DNA of 64,000 nucleotides from Lineus longissimus (taxonomy: Eukaryota; Nemertea; Pilidiophora; Heteronemertea; Lineidae). The notes under the pieces were generated by a model. That model worked only from the letters and a program-made list of their open reading frames with translations. It was not told the DNA's origin and did not search any database. This document shows, in pieces, positions 10,452 through 23,100 of the stretch. Location of the stretch: the NCBI RefSeq assembly GCF_910592395.1, contig NC_088317.1:14818001-14882000 (forward strand), given 5' to 3'. Position 1 is the first letter of the stretch; each line of letters starts with the position of its first letter. The translations under genes and the position numbers were made by a program.

Positions 10452-11169
10452 ATGTGTGCTTCCAGGGCAATGGACACCTTCATACGAGGGACCTTTACAA
10501 GTGGATTACTAGGAATCGTTGTGTGTTATCTGCGGATAACTTTTGCTAGGTCCGATGATGTCAATATAGCATTGATGCTGCCCTTGACAGGGAGTAGGCC
10601 TTTAGGTAAAAGGATGGCCAGCGCAGCACAAATGGCGATTGATGCAATCAACAAAGACACGACTATGCTTCCAAATAGAACGTTGAAATTTCTTTGGAAT
10701 GACACGGAGTGCTCAGCCAGGAAAGGTTTAGGCGAGGCGGTGGACCTATGGGCACAGCTTCGGGACAACCTACATGCATTTATCGGCCCGGGCTGTGATG
10801 TTATTTGCGAATCTTCAGGTATGCTTGCTGCGGAGTGGAATGTTCCTATGATATCGTGGGGCTGTGTCTCAATACACTTGTCAGATAAAGACACCTACCC
10901 TACCCTTGCCCGGACAGTTGGGCCGCATACAAAAGTGTCTAAGATGTTTCGAAGGATTATGGAATACTACAACTGGACAAGGTTGGGCATTGCCGCATCA
11001 ACCGAGCTCACATGGCAGATGACTGCGCATGAGATACAGAAATATCTTGAAGAAAAAGGCTTCAACGTGGCGGCATTCCACAGCTTCGACCCCGGTAACG
11101 GGCACATCTCGGTGACAGAGAAAGCCAACCACGTTAGGATAATGCAGGACTTCAGTTTAAGGACAAGAA
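10452..11169 (+). CDS. Guanylate cyclase exon 1 (signal peptide, N-terminal ligand-binding lobe)
   Basis: It encodes residues 1-239: a hydrophobic leader ([10 protein letters not shown]), then [16 protein letters not shown] and [11 protein letters not shown], typical of the ANF-receptor fold. NxT glycosylation sites include NRT, NDT and NWT. The donor is GTAAGT at 11170. Confidence 0.93.
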
Positions 11170-14100
11170 GTAAGTATGTCTTGAAAACAAAATCTGCTGT
11201 TGATACATGGTATCCCTTGCTTCATTATTCCTCGCCTGGTGACGCCAATCCCAGGTTGATCCAGATACGATTCTTGTAAAGTCTTCAGTTAAGATATTAT
11301 GCAGTTTTTCGCGTGAGCCTCGCGTAACTTACGCGCACATTTTAGATAGAAAAGTATATGATTGCCATATGCTTCACGATATATACGCCAAACCCTCGCG
11401 TTGACACTCACTCAATCAGTGTGCAAGAAGCACACAGCTTAAGCTGCACAAGAGTGGAGTTGTGCGCTAGTTAAGCAAATAATTGTGAATGTGTGATTGT
11501 GACTACATCTCTAGTTTTGCATTCCCTTCACACCGCCATACCCTACCCTACATCCATCTGTAATGCATAAAAAGAACATACATTTACAATGACGTGGTGG
11601 TGCTGGTACTCATAATAGATAGGAGTCTTGATGTATTTTTTTTGTAATAAGCGACAGAAAATTGTGATATTCAGCAAATGTTTTTATGAGGTATACCCTG
11701 GTCAAATACCCAGAGATTAGATTGTTAGTAAATATCTTACTACCAAGATTAAAGGCATTTAAAACTGTAAAACACGATTTGTCTAGTCGAGCCAACTTTT
11801 TAAAACAATGCAAGAGATGATTGTCTGGTTATATCGACATAATTATACTTAGCTTACAGCCTCAACAGAATCTGACATTATCGAACAATCAATAGACTCT
11901 GAACTTCACTGTTGTGCAACAAGATCAGTCATTTCACCGATGTCATTTAGACTATTTTAAACAAATAATTACCATTCGCCTACGGGAGTCCTTGAGTCGA
12001 ACTATATCAAAGGCTGCAGTGCATGGATGCACATCGTAAATCAATGAAATGTAGAGTGCTTCGGCGACTATGCATTTGATATTGTAATAATATGGTACGA
12101 TACCGTCACTCCAGAGATTTATCAAGTTATACAAGTATAACTTTACGATAAAGATATCGCCGTCGTGACAGTTTTGAATGCGCTAGAATAGAATATTCTT
12201 GAGTCAAAAGATTATGATTTATTAGGCGGTGTTGATCTCTTAGGGATTGAAGGCCTTGGGTCTCTCTTACACCACAATACTGACAGAGAGAATAAGCTTG
12301 AATTCTATACTGCTTTGGAGATAAGCGATGTACACATACCGACATGCGAGGTTCGAAATATGGGCCGCTCCCCCAACGAAACCCTTTTGCAAACCACACA
12401 CCATTTAGCCGCGTATCGTTCACACTGTGGAGCAGCTGATAAATAATGGAATTATCCATCAATGACTTGTTATCATATATCACTTGGGGTTCAAATGAAC
12501 GGTGGTGAGAAATCTGTGGTAATTAAGTAAACATAAGCTAGCCAACAACATATGACAGGACATCAGAGCAGAATCTGTGGAGTGTTATAAAACAAAATAT
12601 ACCACGCAAAGCATCCGTGGAAACTCTTAAAGGTGGCGTCAAGAAACTTGATATATAACAATCTCTCGCAGCGTGCCGTGCAGGTGGCATGGAAACCAAT
12701 CATCTCTCAAAATTGTGGCTTGATATAATGGTTTAATGTAAACAATGATCTTCTTTTTCGTGAACATCAAATCGCACTGATAAAATAAGCTAATTTTGAT
12801 AAAAAAATGTGCAAGAAATAGCTTTTTAGCACGCAGTCTCCCAATGAGAGGTCGACGCTTCATTTGCTCCGAGAAAACCGGAAGAGACCAAATGTACGCT
12901 TAATTGTAAACCGTGTTTGTCGATCACTAAGCAGAACTATTTCCAATGACGAGGCTTGGAGGTTGCGCATGTCAAAATGTCAGCCACGTGCTGACGTCCA
13001 GATCTAAAATGTATGCAATATAAAACGCAATTTTTATCATGCCTCAGGCCGGCTGGGCACAATGTCCGTTTCAACGTGTTGGACCATTGAAGGGTCTCTA
13101 GTGTTTTAGAAGCAAATACGCTTAGTCTAAAATATTTATCCAATTCGTGGAATGACACCTTGCTTTGTCGGCTAGGACGTCTCTTCGGATAAATTATGCA
13201 TAGACAAATACGCATTCTCCTGGAAAAGGAGATTAATTTCGACAAAAACATGTAGTTGCAAGCACCGTGAAAGTAATCATATTATGGATATCTTATTGGA
13301 TGCTTTATCAGGTATTGATTCGAGATAACCGACACTCGGTTCTGAAAAATCTGACCAACTCTAAGCTGCGCTCACTGCTGAACACGACAGCACCCAGCAA
13401 AAATTATCTTAACACGATGCAATGTTGTTTTGCCTTGTTTTTATCGTAACTGTCAATGTGACAACATTAAAGTGTTCATTGGCGACGTTTCTTTTCACGA
13501 CGCTCTGCATCTGGTGATCTTCTCTAGCCTATGCCAAAAGTTGCCTGTATGGTCTTCATGTCAAACTCGAGATCCCTTCGCAAGCTGTTTCTTGCTATTT
13601 TCCTCTCCGCTAAACCCCAGCGTCCGCGGACTATTTCTAGCTCCACTCGCGTCGCGTTCCTCTCTTCTATCTCCCCACATGTCGCCTAGTATGCACCCCG
13701 AGTGCCGATAGTTCTTTTGATCCTCTAGGGCTAGAATATCATTTGAAACCGTCTACATGATCAACTCCACCTGACCGTGGAGGCAATCAATCACAGTAAC
13801 CTGCTAGTTAAATATGCTCACTGTGGTGTCGTGTTGTCAATAATTTAGAATATCAACCTCTAACCAGAACTGGGATTTACCTTTCTTATCGACGGAGTGC
13901 ACTCTCGCCTTTCAGCAATAAACCAAATATAAGTGCCAATATTAAGTAAATACTATATTTATAGTGTAGCTCTCGGCGTATCTTTCCTAGTGCGTGGCAC
14001 CTTAGTTATGAATGCTCCTTTCTAAATAATTTGGATAACAGGTCTTCGTGAGCGGCGAACAATTTTTCTCTCACCTCATCACATGCGGTAGAAAGACTTT

Positions 14101-17100
14101 GGGTCAGTTACAAATGCCTCTTAAAGTTAGTAGTCCTATATTGAACATAATAAGGCTTTTATGCAACTGTGACATGCTAAAATGGTAAAATCTTGGTAAA
14201 TTGACAATACGGCTGGAAAATCCCAGTGTGACTTGGGCAAGCACTAGTAGATAGCGCCTTGACTAATTTTATTAAACGTAGAAACTTAAACGTGTATACA
14301 TTCGGCTTATAAGACTGATTTTATAAATTCAACCATTTGGTGCGATTATATCAATTATTTTGTGATATTAACCAAACGTAAAATATATTCAAGAAAATAC
14401 CAATACCATGTTTTAACACCCTGTATGTCCCTCCGAAAAGAAGTGCTTTTGCCCCTGAATCATCTTCCTTGTTCAGCTGCATTACGGAGATGTGTTAGGC
14501 AAATATCCAAGCGAATGAGACGGATAATTTTCCATTTTGATATCCGGACAATAATGATCACTCCGGATCAAATAAACTACCTGTGCAGGTTACACCGCAA
14601 TCAGCAAGAAAATAAACATTTCTTCGCTTACTACTGCATCTGGCACGACGACTCTGGATGGTTTTTTCCCTCCAAAAGCAAGACACGAGATGTAAACATC
14701 GTCCCCTATGTAATCATTTAGTCCGACAGACAAACGCGGTAACTTCAGATGTATGCTGATTTATTAAGGCAATTTGTATGGACCACACCCTGATATTTTG
14801 TCTTCGGAAGTTGCTTTGAATCATTATTACAGTCTAAAAAATGAATTCATGACCTGGATCCGAATCCATCACATGTTGAAACGATCACGAAGTGTCACTT
14901 TAGCACAACATTGAGTAAATGACAGGTTATTCGAGTTGTTTATTCCAAATCCTGCTGCATCTACATACATTTACTAGTTAACTTTTCTAAATCTATCATT
15001 ACTGTAACATTGAAGCGCCGCAATGTGTAAATTGGCTCAACATTCCGTAAATAACGCGTTTTATTCGGTAAAACCGTATTCGAGTTGCTCTAAGTACTAC
15101 AACAGAATCTGTGTATATCAAATTGACCTTTATTTTTTTCTGAATCTGTAGAATTAAAGGGTCGAAGTGTGTAATTTAGCATAACATTGATCAAGTAAAT
15201 GACGCTTTTTATAGGAATAAAACGTTATCTGCGTTGCTCTGATTTTGGATATTTCACACTCTGATGATTGTTGATGATCCATCAACTTTATACTGTAAAA
15301 TAAGACAAATATGTGATTTTGCACATCATTTGAGTAAAAAGCGAATTTTATGTGGTGAAATACTTTGAACGTACTTTGCGTTGGGTTACATGTGCTAACC
15401 ATCCGTCTATAGGGCAGGACCGTTTATACAGGGCAGGACACTTTTCCCGGGGGACATTTGCTACACCGACACCGCAATACGTAACAGCTAAGTTCAACAA
15501 CCTGTACACAATCAAGGATACTGATACCGTCTTCATCAAGTCGTCAATTGATTACCTTCTAGGTGTCATCATGATAAAAACACTCTTGCCTATATATAGT
15601 TTACTGTCTGTATCGGAGGCGATTACCGTGGCAAAATGGCATGCATTCCGTTAGCTTATCCGAGCGTACTGACACAGAGTCGTTACGGCGCGTTTTCATG
15701 CATAATATAAGGTTAAGTGGTACAATTATAATAACCCCAGTGCTCTCTCTGCGCGCAATAATATGTACTGACTGATCTATTCTACACTGTTGGGGCTATA
15801 GTTGCCGCAGGGTTATAATTGTATCACTTTACCTGTATATTGATTTTGTACTGACTGATCTATTCTACACTGCAGGGGCTATAGTTGCCCCAGGGTTATA
15901 ATTGTACCATTTTACCTGTAAATTGATTTTGTACTGACTGATCTATTCTACACTGCTGGGGCTATAGTTGCCCCAGAGTTATAATTGTACCACTTTACCT
16001 GTATATTGATTTTGTACTGACTGATCTATTCTACACTGCTGGGGCTATAGTTGCCCCAGAGTTATAATTGTACCATTTTACCTGTATATTGATTTTGCAC
16101 TGACTGATCTATTCTACACTGCTGGGGCTATAGTTGCCCCAGGGTTATAATTGTACCACTTTACATGTATATTGATTTTGCACTGACTGATCTATTCTAC
16201 ACTGTTGGGGCTATAGTTGCCCTAGAGTTATAATTGTACCACTTTACCTGTATATTGATTTTGTACTGACTGATCTATTCTACACTGCTGGGGCTGTAGT
16301 TGCCCCAGGGTTATAATTGTACCACTTTACCTGTATATTGATTTTGAAGCCTAGAACAATGTACAACGTCATTGCAAAATAACACGTGTTTTTAACGGAC
16401 ATGTGGTTTGAAAGAATTTGATCAAGAAATTACTTTCATCAATCCGGATCTAATGAATTCAACTCGGCTCAAATGAAAAGCTGCGTTGCAAATTCAAGTT
16501 CAATTTTCAGATGTTTGAACGAATGGAGCAGGCATTTTAAAACCTCTTTTTCGTAAAGAATTGTGGCATAATTCTTTATCTTCAGTTATCATCATCTGCG
16601 CATCTGGAGGCGATGTGAGGGAAATGATGCTGACTGCCCTCGACCAGGGGTTGGTGGATGGAAATTATGTCTTCTTCACCATAGACATCTTACAAGGTAA
16701 GTAATATGCTTCGGACACGATCGGTCCGGCAGGTTTACGCTGAGCGCGATTTTGAGAACTTGCTATTTTATGCTTCTCCACTGTTCCCGAACCGAACCGG
16801 TGTGCAAGGGATAGTAGTCCTAGGGCTGATAGTCCGTGTAACAATAGCCCGCATTGCTAAACGTTTTGGTTAGGGTTAGCGGTACAATAGATCATGCTGC
16901 TTAATTGATCAAATACAATGCTACCGGACTATGACTCCTGGGGGACTATATCCGCTGTCACACCGGCACAAGTCTGCTTTGCGATGTCGCATGCGCTGTG
17001 CGATTCCGTCAGTTGTTATCTGGCATAAGTGTACTGTAGTTATATACACTGAATGCGATTGCGATATCAGATGCAGCAGTCTTCTGTAACATTACTACAG

Positions 17101-20100
17101 CGACCTACAAACAGATAAACAATGCAAAATCGCATGCGAAATGCGAATTCATGAGGAAACTGCATCCAGTTTAAGCAAGTATGCCTTATGCACACTTGTA
17201 GAATGGGGAGGTTTCCGCTGAGTGGGATTTCGAGAACTCGCTGAACCGTCATGACTATTTCGTTTTGTGCCTTACTGCACCTACACCAAACCAATGAATT
17301 TTTCACAAAAAAATACAATTTGTTTATCAAATCATTCTCGAAGGGTCCATTTAGAGAATGAGTGATGGAAAGAAATACATGTAGTAACATGTAAGACTAT
17401 GTTTAAACCGTTCGGGCAATCCCAATTACAGATACCCAAGAGCCTATCACGATTCTCGTTGGACATACATGTACTTTCCAAAGCCGACCATTTTCAGACG
17501 GCACCTCCGTCTTCTACCGATTTCGACACTTCCTTTTTTTCATGAATCCCAATTGTAACTTCTGGGTTATACATACACACGCCAACGAAGGTAATTATTT
17601 TTTTGCGTATTAACCCGACTCTGTTTTTCGGGATCGATGGGTTGGAAAATAATGCGAGTATCACAAAACGATATCAGGTCATATCAGGCCAGGTCAGGAC
17701 AGGTCGTGGTCGAAATGACTTTGTTTAAGAGCACACGATTCAAGACCAGGCCCTCTTTCATCAAGCAATTTCCAAAGACGTTGACCTAAACTTTTGCTAA
17801 TATTCAGAAACTTGTCATTATGAATCCATTTCTACGTCTGCAGCATCCTAAGACAATATGTCATAATAGATTTATGTGTACTAATGGCGACATGACTACC
17901 AAGTCTTTCATGATTATTGAGCCAGTTGTCCACTAATAGGACTTGGGACTCGCGTAATACCCAACAGATGCAATATTCGCGTTCGTTAACAGACGTCCTA
18001 ATGACCGGCTTCTTTTTATCGCGGGTGATGATGAGTTTAATGTTGAATTGTTTCGTTGGAAGAGTGTGGCGAATTGCTTAAGATGCGAGCAATAATTATG
18101 AGATATGTTTTGTAGCGTAATGTAGCTTTCATAAAACAGCTAATCAACAGTAATTAAGATCAGGGTCTAGATCAATAACAATCTCTTGCTTGAGACTAAA
18201 CGTTGTTTGACATGGAAATATGTGTACTTCTCCATTGAAAAAGCACGAGTTCTGATCTTTAGAAAACTGATTATGTCTTAAAAGAGTCACAGTAAGTGTC
18301 ATGATCTTGTCATAGTTGTCATAAAACCATGCACAACTTATAGGGTTAGATGTCGATAAGGTGGGTAATTAGTCAAGGTGTTGAGTAATACTTATCACGT
18401 ATCAGACGAAAGTCACTTTGGTCAAAGCAATTCCATTCTCCAGGGAGGAGAATGGAATTGTCGATTCGGTAAAAACCTTATGTGCCAATCTAAACCGGAA
18501 AAGCCGTAAACTATTGAAGCTTTTACTTTCACCCTTTTGATCGCTTTTTTTATTCGTTCTCTGTGTATGATTCTTATTGCATATTTGTGTTGTCCCCTTA
18601 TTTGGAGGTTTTTTACAATAAATTATTATTATTATTATGTATCAAATGCAAGATAATATTGAATACCACCAATGAGGCGTCATGTTACAATGTGGAGATT
18701 TGCAAGGTATTTACTAGGGTGAATAGTGTTAATGAGGGTCTTATTAATGCAATTTGCATTTTGAGACAAAATCGGCATTATTGCATTATTCTAATTATGT
18801 TTACTTGGTTATTACATAATTCAAATCATTGGTACCTTCCCGCGACACGTAAGCTAAGTGAGAAAATACTGTTCTTGGCTGACTCGAGAAAGTCAACAGA
18901 ACTAAACTTAGAGGACTTGAGCCAGTTTTCAAGATGGCAACTTGCTCAGATAATTCGGGGAATAATTTCCTTCCCTGTCAGTGCAAACGGATGAATGAAG
19001 GAGAAAATAAATGTTGCCAGACTAACATGTCGTGGGGATCAAGTTGGGCCAAGGGAGAGAGGTGCCTAGGAAGGGAAGGGGCAAGGGATTTTTGAAAAAA
19101 TATTTGAAGATGGCCTTTGAAATGTAGATGAAAAGCTCGCGATCGACTCTCATCCTACCTCGACTTGGTCGACATTTAGGACTCCTTTCATAAGAATCAG
19201 ATAACTTGTTTAACAGCAAAACCAATTCGGACTGAAATGTATCAGGATTTAAAAAAATGCACTGATGAAGAAAATTATATGCTTACTGGAGAGAGGCAGT
19301 GCTGAGTCAGTTTCAATAAATCCTCAGACACGCTGGAGTGTTTTATTACCATTAACAACCGGCTCCTCTTCCATACATTGTATATAATGATACAAATTGA
19401 AAAGGTTTTCTTTTTAATCATCATTGTAAACGGATTGAGAACTCACAGTGGAGTATCCACTCAAAGTTAACGAGCGGACTATAGCTTGTGTTTTCTTTTC
19501 TCGCGAAGAGGATGTTTATTGCGCCTGGCATGACAGTTGATCATGATCGGGAACAGATCACAATTTATATCTTATTGCAAGACACTTCTCCTTTGATAGC
19601 CAGATTAAATAGATTTTCATAGATTTTTTCTTGTACGCGTGTGCACTTCAAATAGGAAATGCCTCATGCGTAATTAATACATGTAATCTAAAATACAAAA
19701 TAAAAATACAGTAATTTTGGCAAGCGCCCCATGCTCATACGGTGGAAAGGTGACGCTGTCACATTGATGAACTGCTGTGTGAATGAAATGTTCCTGCTGA
19801 AATTATATTTTCAGATGCGGTGAAGGGTATAAATACATGGATGGGAGATGACGGCAGAGATGCAGACGCGGAGATAGCCTTTAATGCAATAATGAATATC
19901 CATCATCAGTCACCTCACACCACAGCATACGCCAACTTCGAGAAAGAGGTCAGATCCCGCATGAAGGATGCCCCGTTCTTTCTACCTATGAACGACTTGG
20001 AAAGAGTAAGACGTTTAACAATTCAGCATCGTCCTTGGTGCGCACGAACCGGTCAAGTGGGCAGGACATTTAAGATCCAGCTTGTGTTTGCTTTCCTCTC

Positions 20101-23100
20101 GAAAGATGATCTTGGGTGTTTATTGCGTCAACCTTTGCTTACAGAGAGCTCTCGTCGGCGGGAATTGCCACGCGTAGGTTGAGAGTCAATATAGCGATGG
20201 ACCTCTCCCATAGTCCACTTAAGGATTAGACTCCCATACAGCAGACTGATTTATTCCCATACAAACGATTGCCTTTAAATCAGGTCAGATGTTCATGATC
20301 ACAGTGTGTGCTAATTCTGTCTGTACAGTAAAATACGTAATTAAAAATCTCTTTATGGTTTTACTATTCAGGGGAACAAGAATTACGTAAATATATCCTG
20401 ACCCTGGCAATACCCCTATCCTAAACCATAACCAACGTATTCCTGCTTCAAACCCCGACCGCCCCTAACCTAGCCTCTTACCCTAACTCAAACATTATAT
20501 AGACCAGGCTCAGTCTGCAACCAGTCCCCAACACATTTCCTGTCATTTTCCATAGCAGATAGCTCCTTAAAACATAGCTTTGGAATTCGGGGGGAAAAAA
20601 ACAGGGAATCACAAGACCCGAAGATCCTGGTACCCGGGAACAGAGAACAGTGGGAACAGAGAACAGTGGGAACAGAGAACAGTGGGAACAGAGAACCTGG
20701 GAAAGAGAGGAGCGGGGAGCGATTTATTTTCCTGAAGCCTTTCGTTGGGGAACATAGAGATGGTCTCTTCCCTCGTTCTAGGTGGACGTGCACGCTGGTC
20801 TACTCTACGATGCCTTCTACCTATATGCCTACGCGTTGAACGATACACTACAAGAGAACCATAGCGAGCATGATGGCAAGATTGTGGCAAGCAAAATGTT
20901 TAACAGGTCGTTTTTAGGTAAGAAATAGTTTTAGATAGGATTCTTAGTTAAGATATTGTTCCGTTTCTTGTGGTTTTGTTCGATAACAGGGTTTTTTTTG
21001 TAAATGCGATCTTTTCTAGCATTTGAAGCATTTGAATCGTGATGTATGTGTTTTATGATATACCGCCGTCCGCTAACATCCTTTGATCCCGTATATTCCG
21101 GGGCCTACACGATTCTGACTTAAATGTAATACATTCTGTATCCGTTGGCCAAACGTCGTTCAAATAAGTGAGCGTATTGTGTTACGTCAGACTGACATCC
21201 ATTCAAACAAAGTATGGAAGCTGACTTTCCTAAACTGATTTTACATTTGTATTCTTATCCTTTTCCAGGCATTTCAGGCGAGGTAATAATTGACCAATAC
21301 GGAGACCGAGACCCTAACTACGCCCTCCAAGACTACCAAAACGCACATTTTGAAGATTTCGCCGACTACAACACGAACAATGACAACTTCACTATAAGAG
21401 AACACGTGAAGGTCATCTACCCAGGCGGCAAGATGAAACCACCATTGGACCATCCACGTTGCGGTTGGAATAACGAATATTGCCCGGATAATACAAGTTA
21501 GTGTCAGTGTGTGTGGTGATTCACTTCACTAATGACGGACCAGACTATAATGTAGTCCTTCCTTATTTTGCTTAAGCCCTTCGCTCCTCTGAGAGCATAG
21601 GCTGCTAACAACTTTACCTCATCGTCTTCTGTTCCTGGCGATCCCCTCCATCTGGTCTTCATGTCACTCTCAAGGTCCCGTCGCCAGCAACTGTGCAATA
21701 TTAGTGTAAAATGTGTTTGATAAAAACGTTTCTCCAAAATCTATTGCCATTCAAAATTTTCGTGTTTGTCATACTCTGCTGATGACATCTTTTGAAAAAA
21801 AACACCAATTTAAACTATGCCTTCGTGTTTTCAGTGACAGCGGTGATAGCATCGGTGGTAAGCATTCTAGTCCTAATGGCGGCTGGATTCGGCGTTTTCA
21901 CCTACTTTTATAGGTAAGCAAAGTAAAATATATAAGTTAAAGGCGGTTTATAGTCTGATATCAACTACGATAGAGGTTGTCTTCCGACTTTACACTTTAA
22001 CCTCGGTGTAACATTCTTAATCAAGCCGTGACAGAATAAAATGTTACCTTTTAGTGGTAATTTATTTCGAAAACAAGCTACCGATTTATCAATTATTGTG
22101 ACTCTTAAATTTTTCTTCCCGATAATTCGACCTTTCCCTACAATTGACTGCTCTATAGGGAGACCAACTTTACAATAAGGTCAGTTATGGCCCTCCAAGA
22201 GGCTAGTGAGGCCTACCTCGTCGGATTTTTCGAGGACACCAATAGGGGAGGGGGGAAATGTGTCAATCTGTCCTTCAGCGCTCCCAAAACAGGAGGGAAA
22301 ACCCTCCCAGAAACGGAAACACTGAAAAAATGTTGACCTTGCATGAGAAGTATAACTCAATGAGCTGCTCATTTATAGCGCTTCAACCTGGGCATTTTTG
22401 AACGGTAATACAACATGTACAAAGAGACATGTCTAAAGTCTCACGCCGACTGTGGGGTTCGAATCAGAGACCTCTTGATTCCTAGCCGGGATTTTGATGC
22501 AAAAATTTCAGGGTTTTTTGTGAGTTAGCGAGATCACCTCAGGAATATTGATGATGTTTCCAGGAAATACTACCTCGATCCGAGCCCAGCCGAGAAATGT
22601 GGTGTTGATTCACTAGGGTGCTACTGCTGAAACCGAAAGCTTCGGTCTGAAAGCTTCGGTCTGACCAGCTTTATGGCAGCTAGGATCGGCCAATAGTCCA
22701 GCAGTCTTTAACCTTTTTTCTAACTCTTTCCGTTTCAGAAAAATGCGGTTGGAAGCAGAACTGAAAGCCCACGATTTGTGGCAAATAAAATTCGAAGATA
22801 TAGTGATAGTTACAGGACGAATAAGGACAAAATCTATGGTATGTATAATGATAATTTTAAAAAAGATTTAAAAATAATCCATTAATTTTTACTAAGTGAG
22901 TTTTAAAGAAGAAATGGTCGTAAAAGTAATGCGTTTCGACGCGCTAAATGCAGCTATCAATTTTAATCATCGATCGCAAAAAAGGATGCTAATCACAACC
23001 ATAACTATCAGAGGATCGGGATAGTTAGATTCAGGAATAAGGAAAAAAGAAAAGGACTGGTAATCAAGGTCAACTTGGTGCCTGTATATCATTTACACAC

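Larger units (their letters stand above)
11170..16585. other. Guanylate cyclase intron 1 (5.4 kb)
   Basis: The largest intron. It carries the 83-bp tandem array inside an inverted-repeat element (15708-16335). Around 13525-13710 is a C/T-rich stretch resembling part of 21580-21690, probably an old interspersed repeat. No other exon is recognised. Confidence 0.85.

Noticed and set aside
15765-16346. Regular repeat array resembling CRISPR
   Set aside because: The 83-bp units abut with no unique spacers, and the DNA is eukaryotic. The same applies to the 49-bp array.
22440-22500. Possible tRNA (GGGGTTCGAATCAGAG)
   Set aside because: There is a B-box-like word but no A box at the right distance and no acceptor stem; more likely an old SINE trace.
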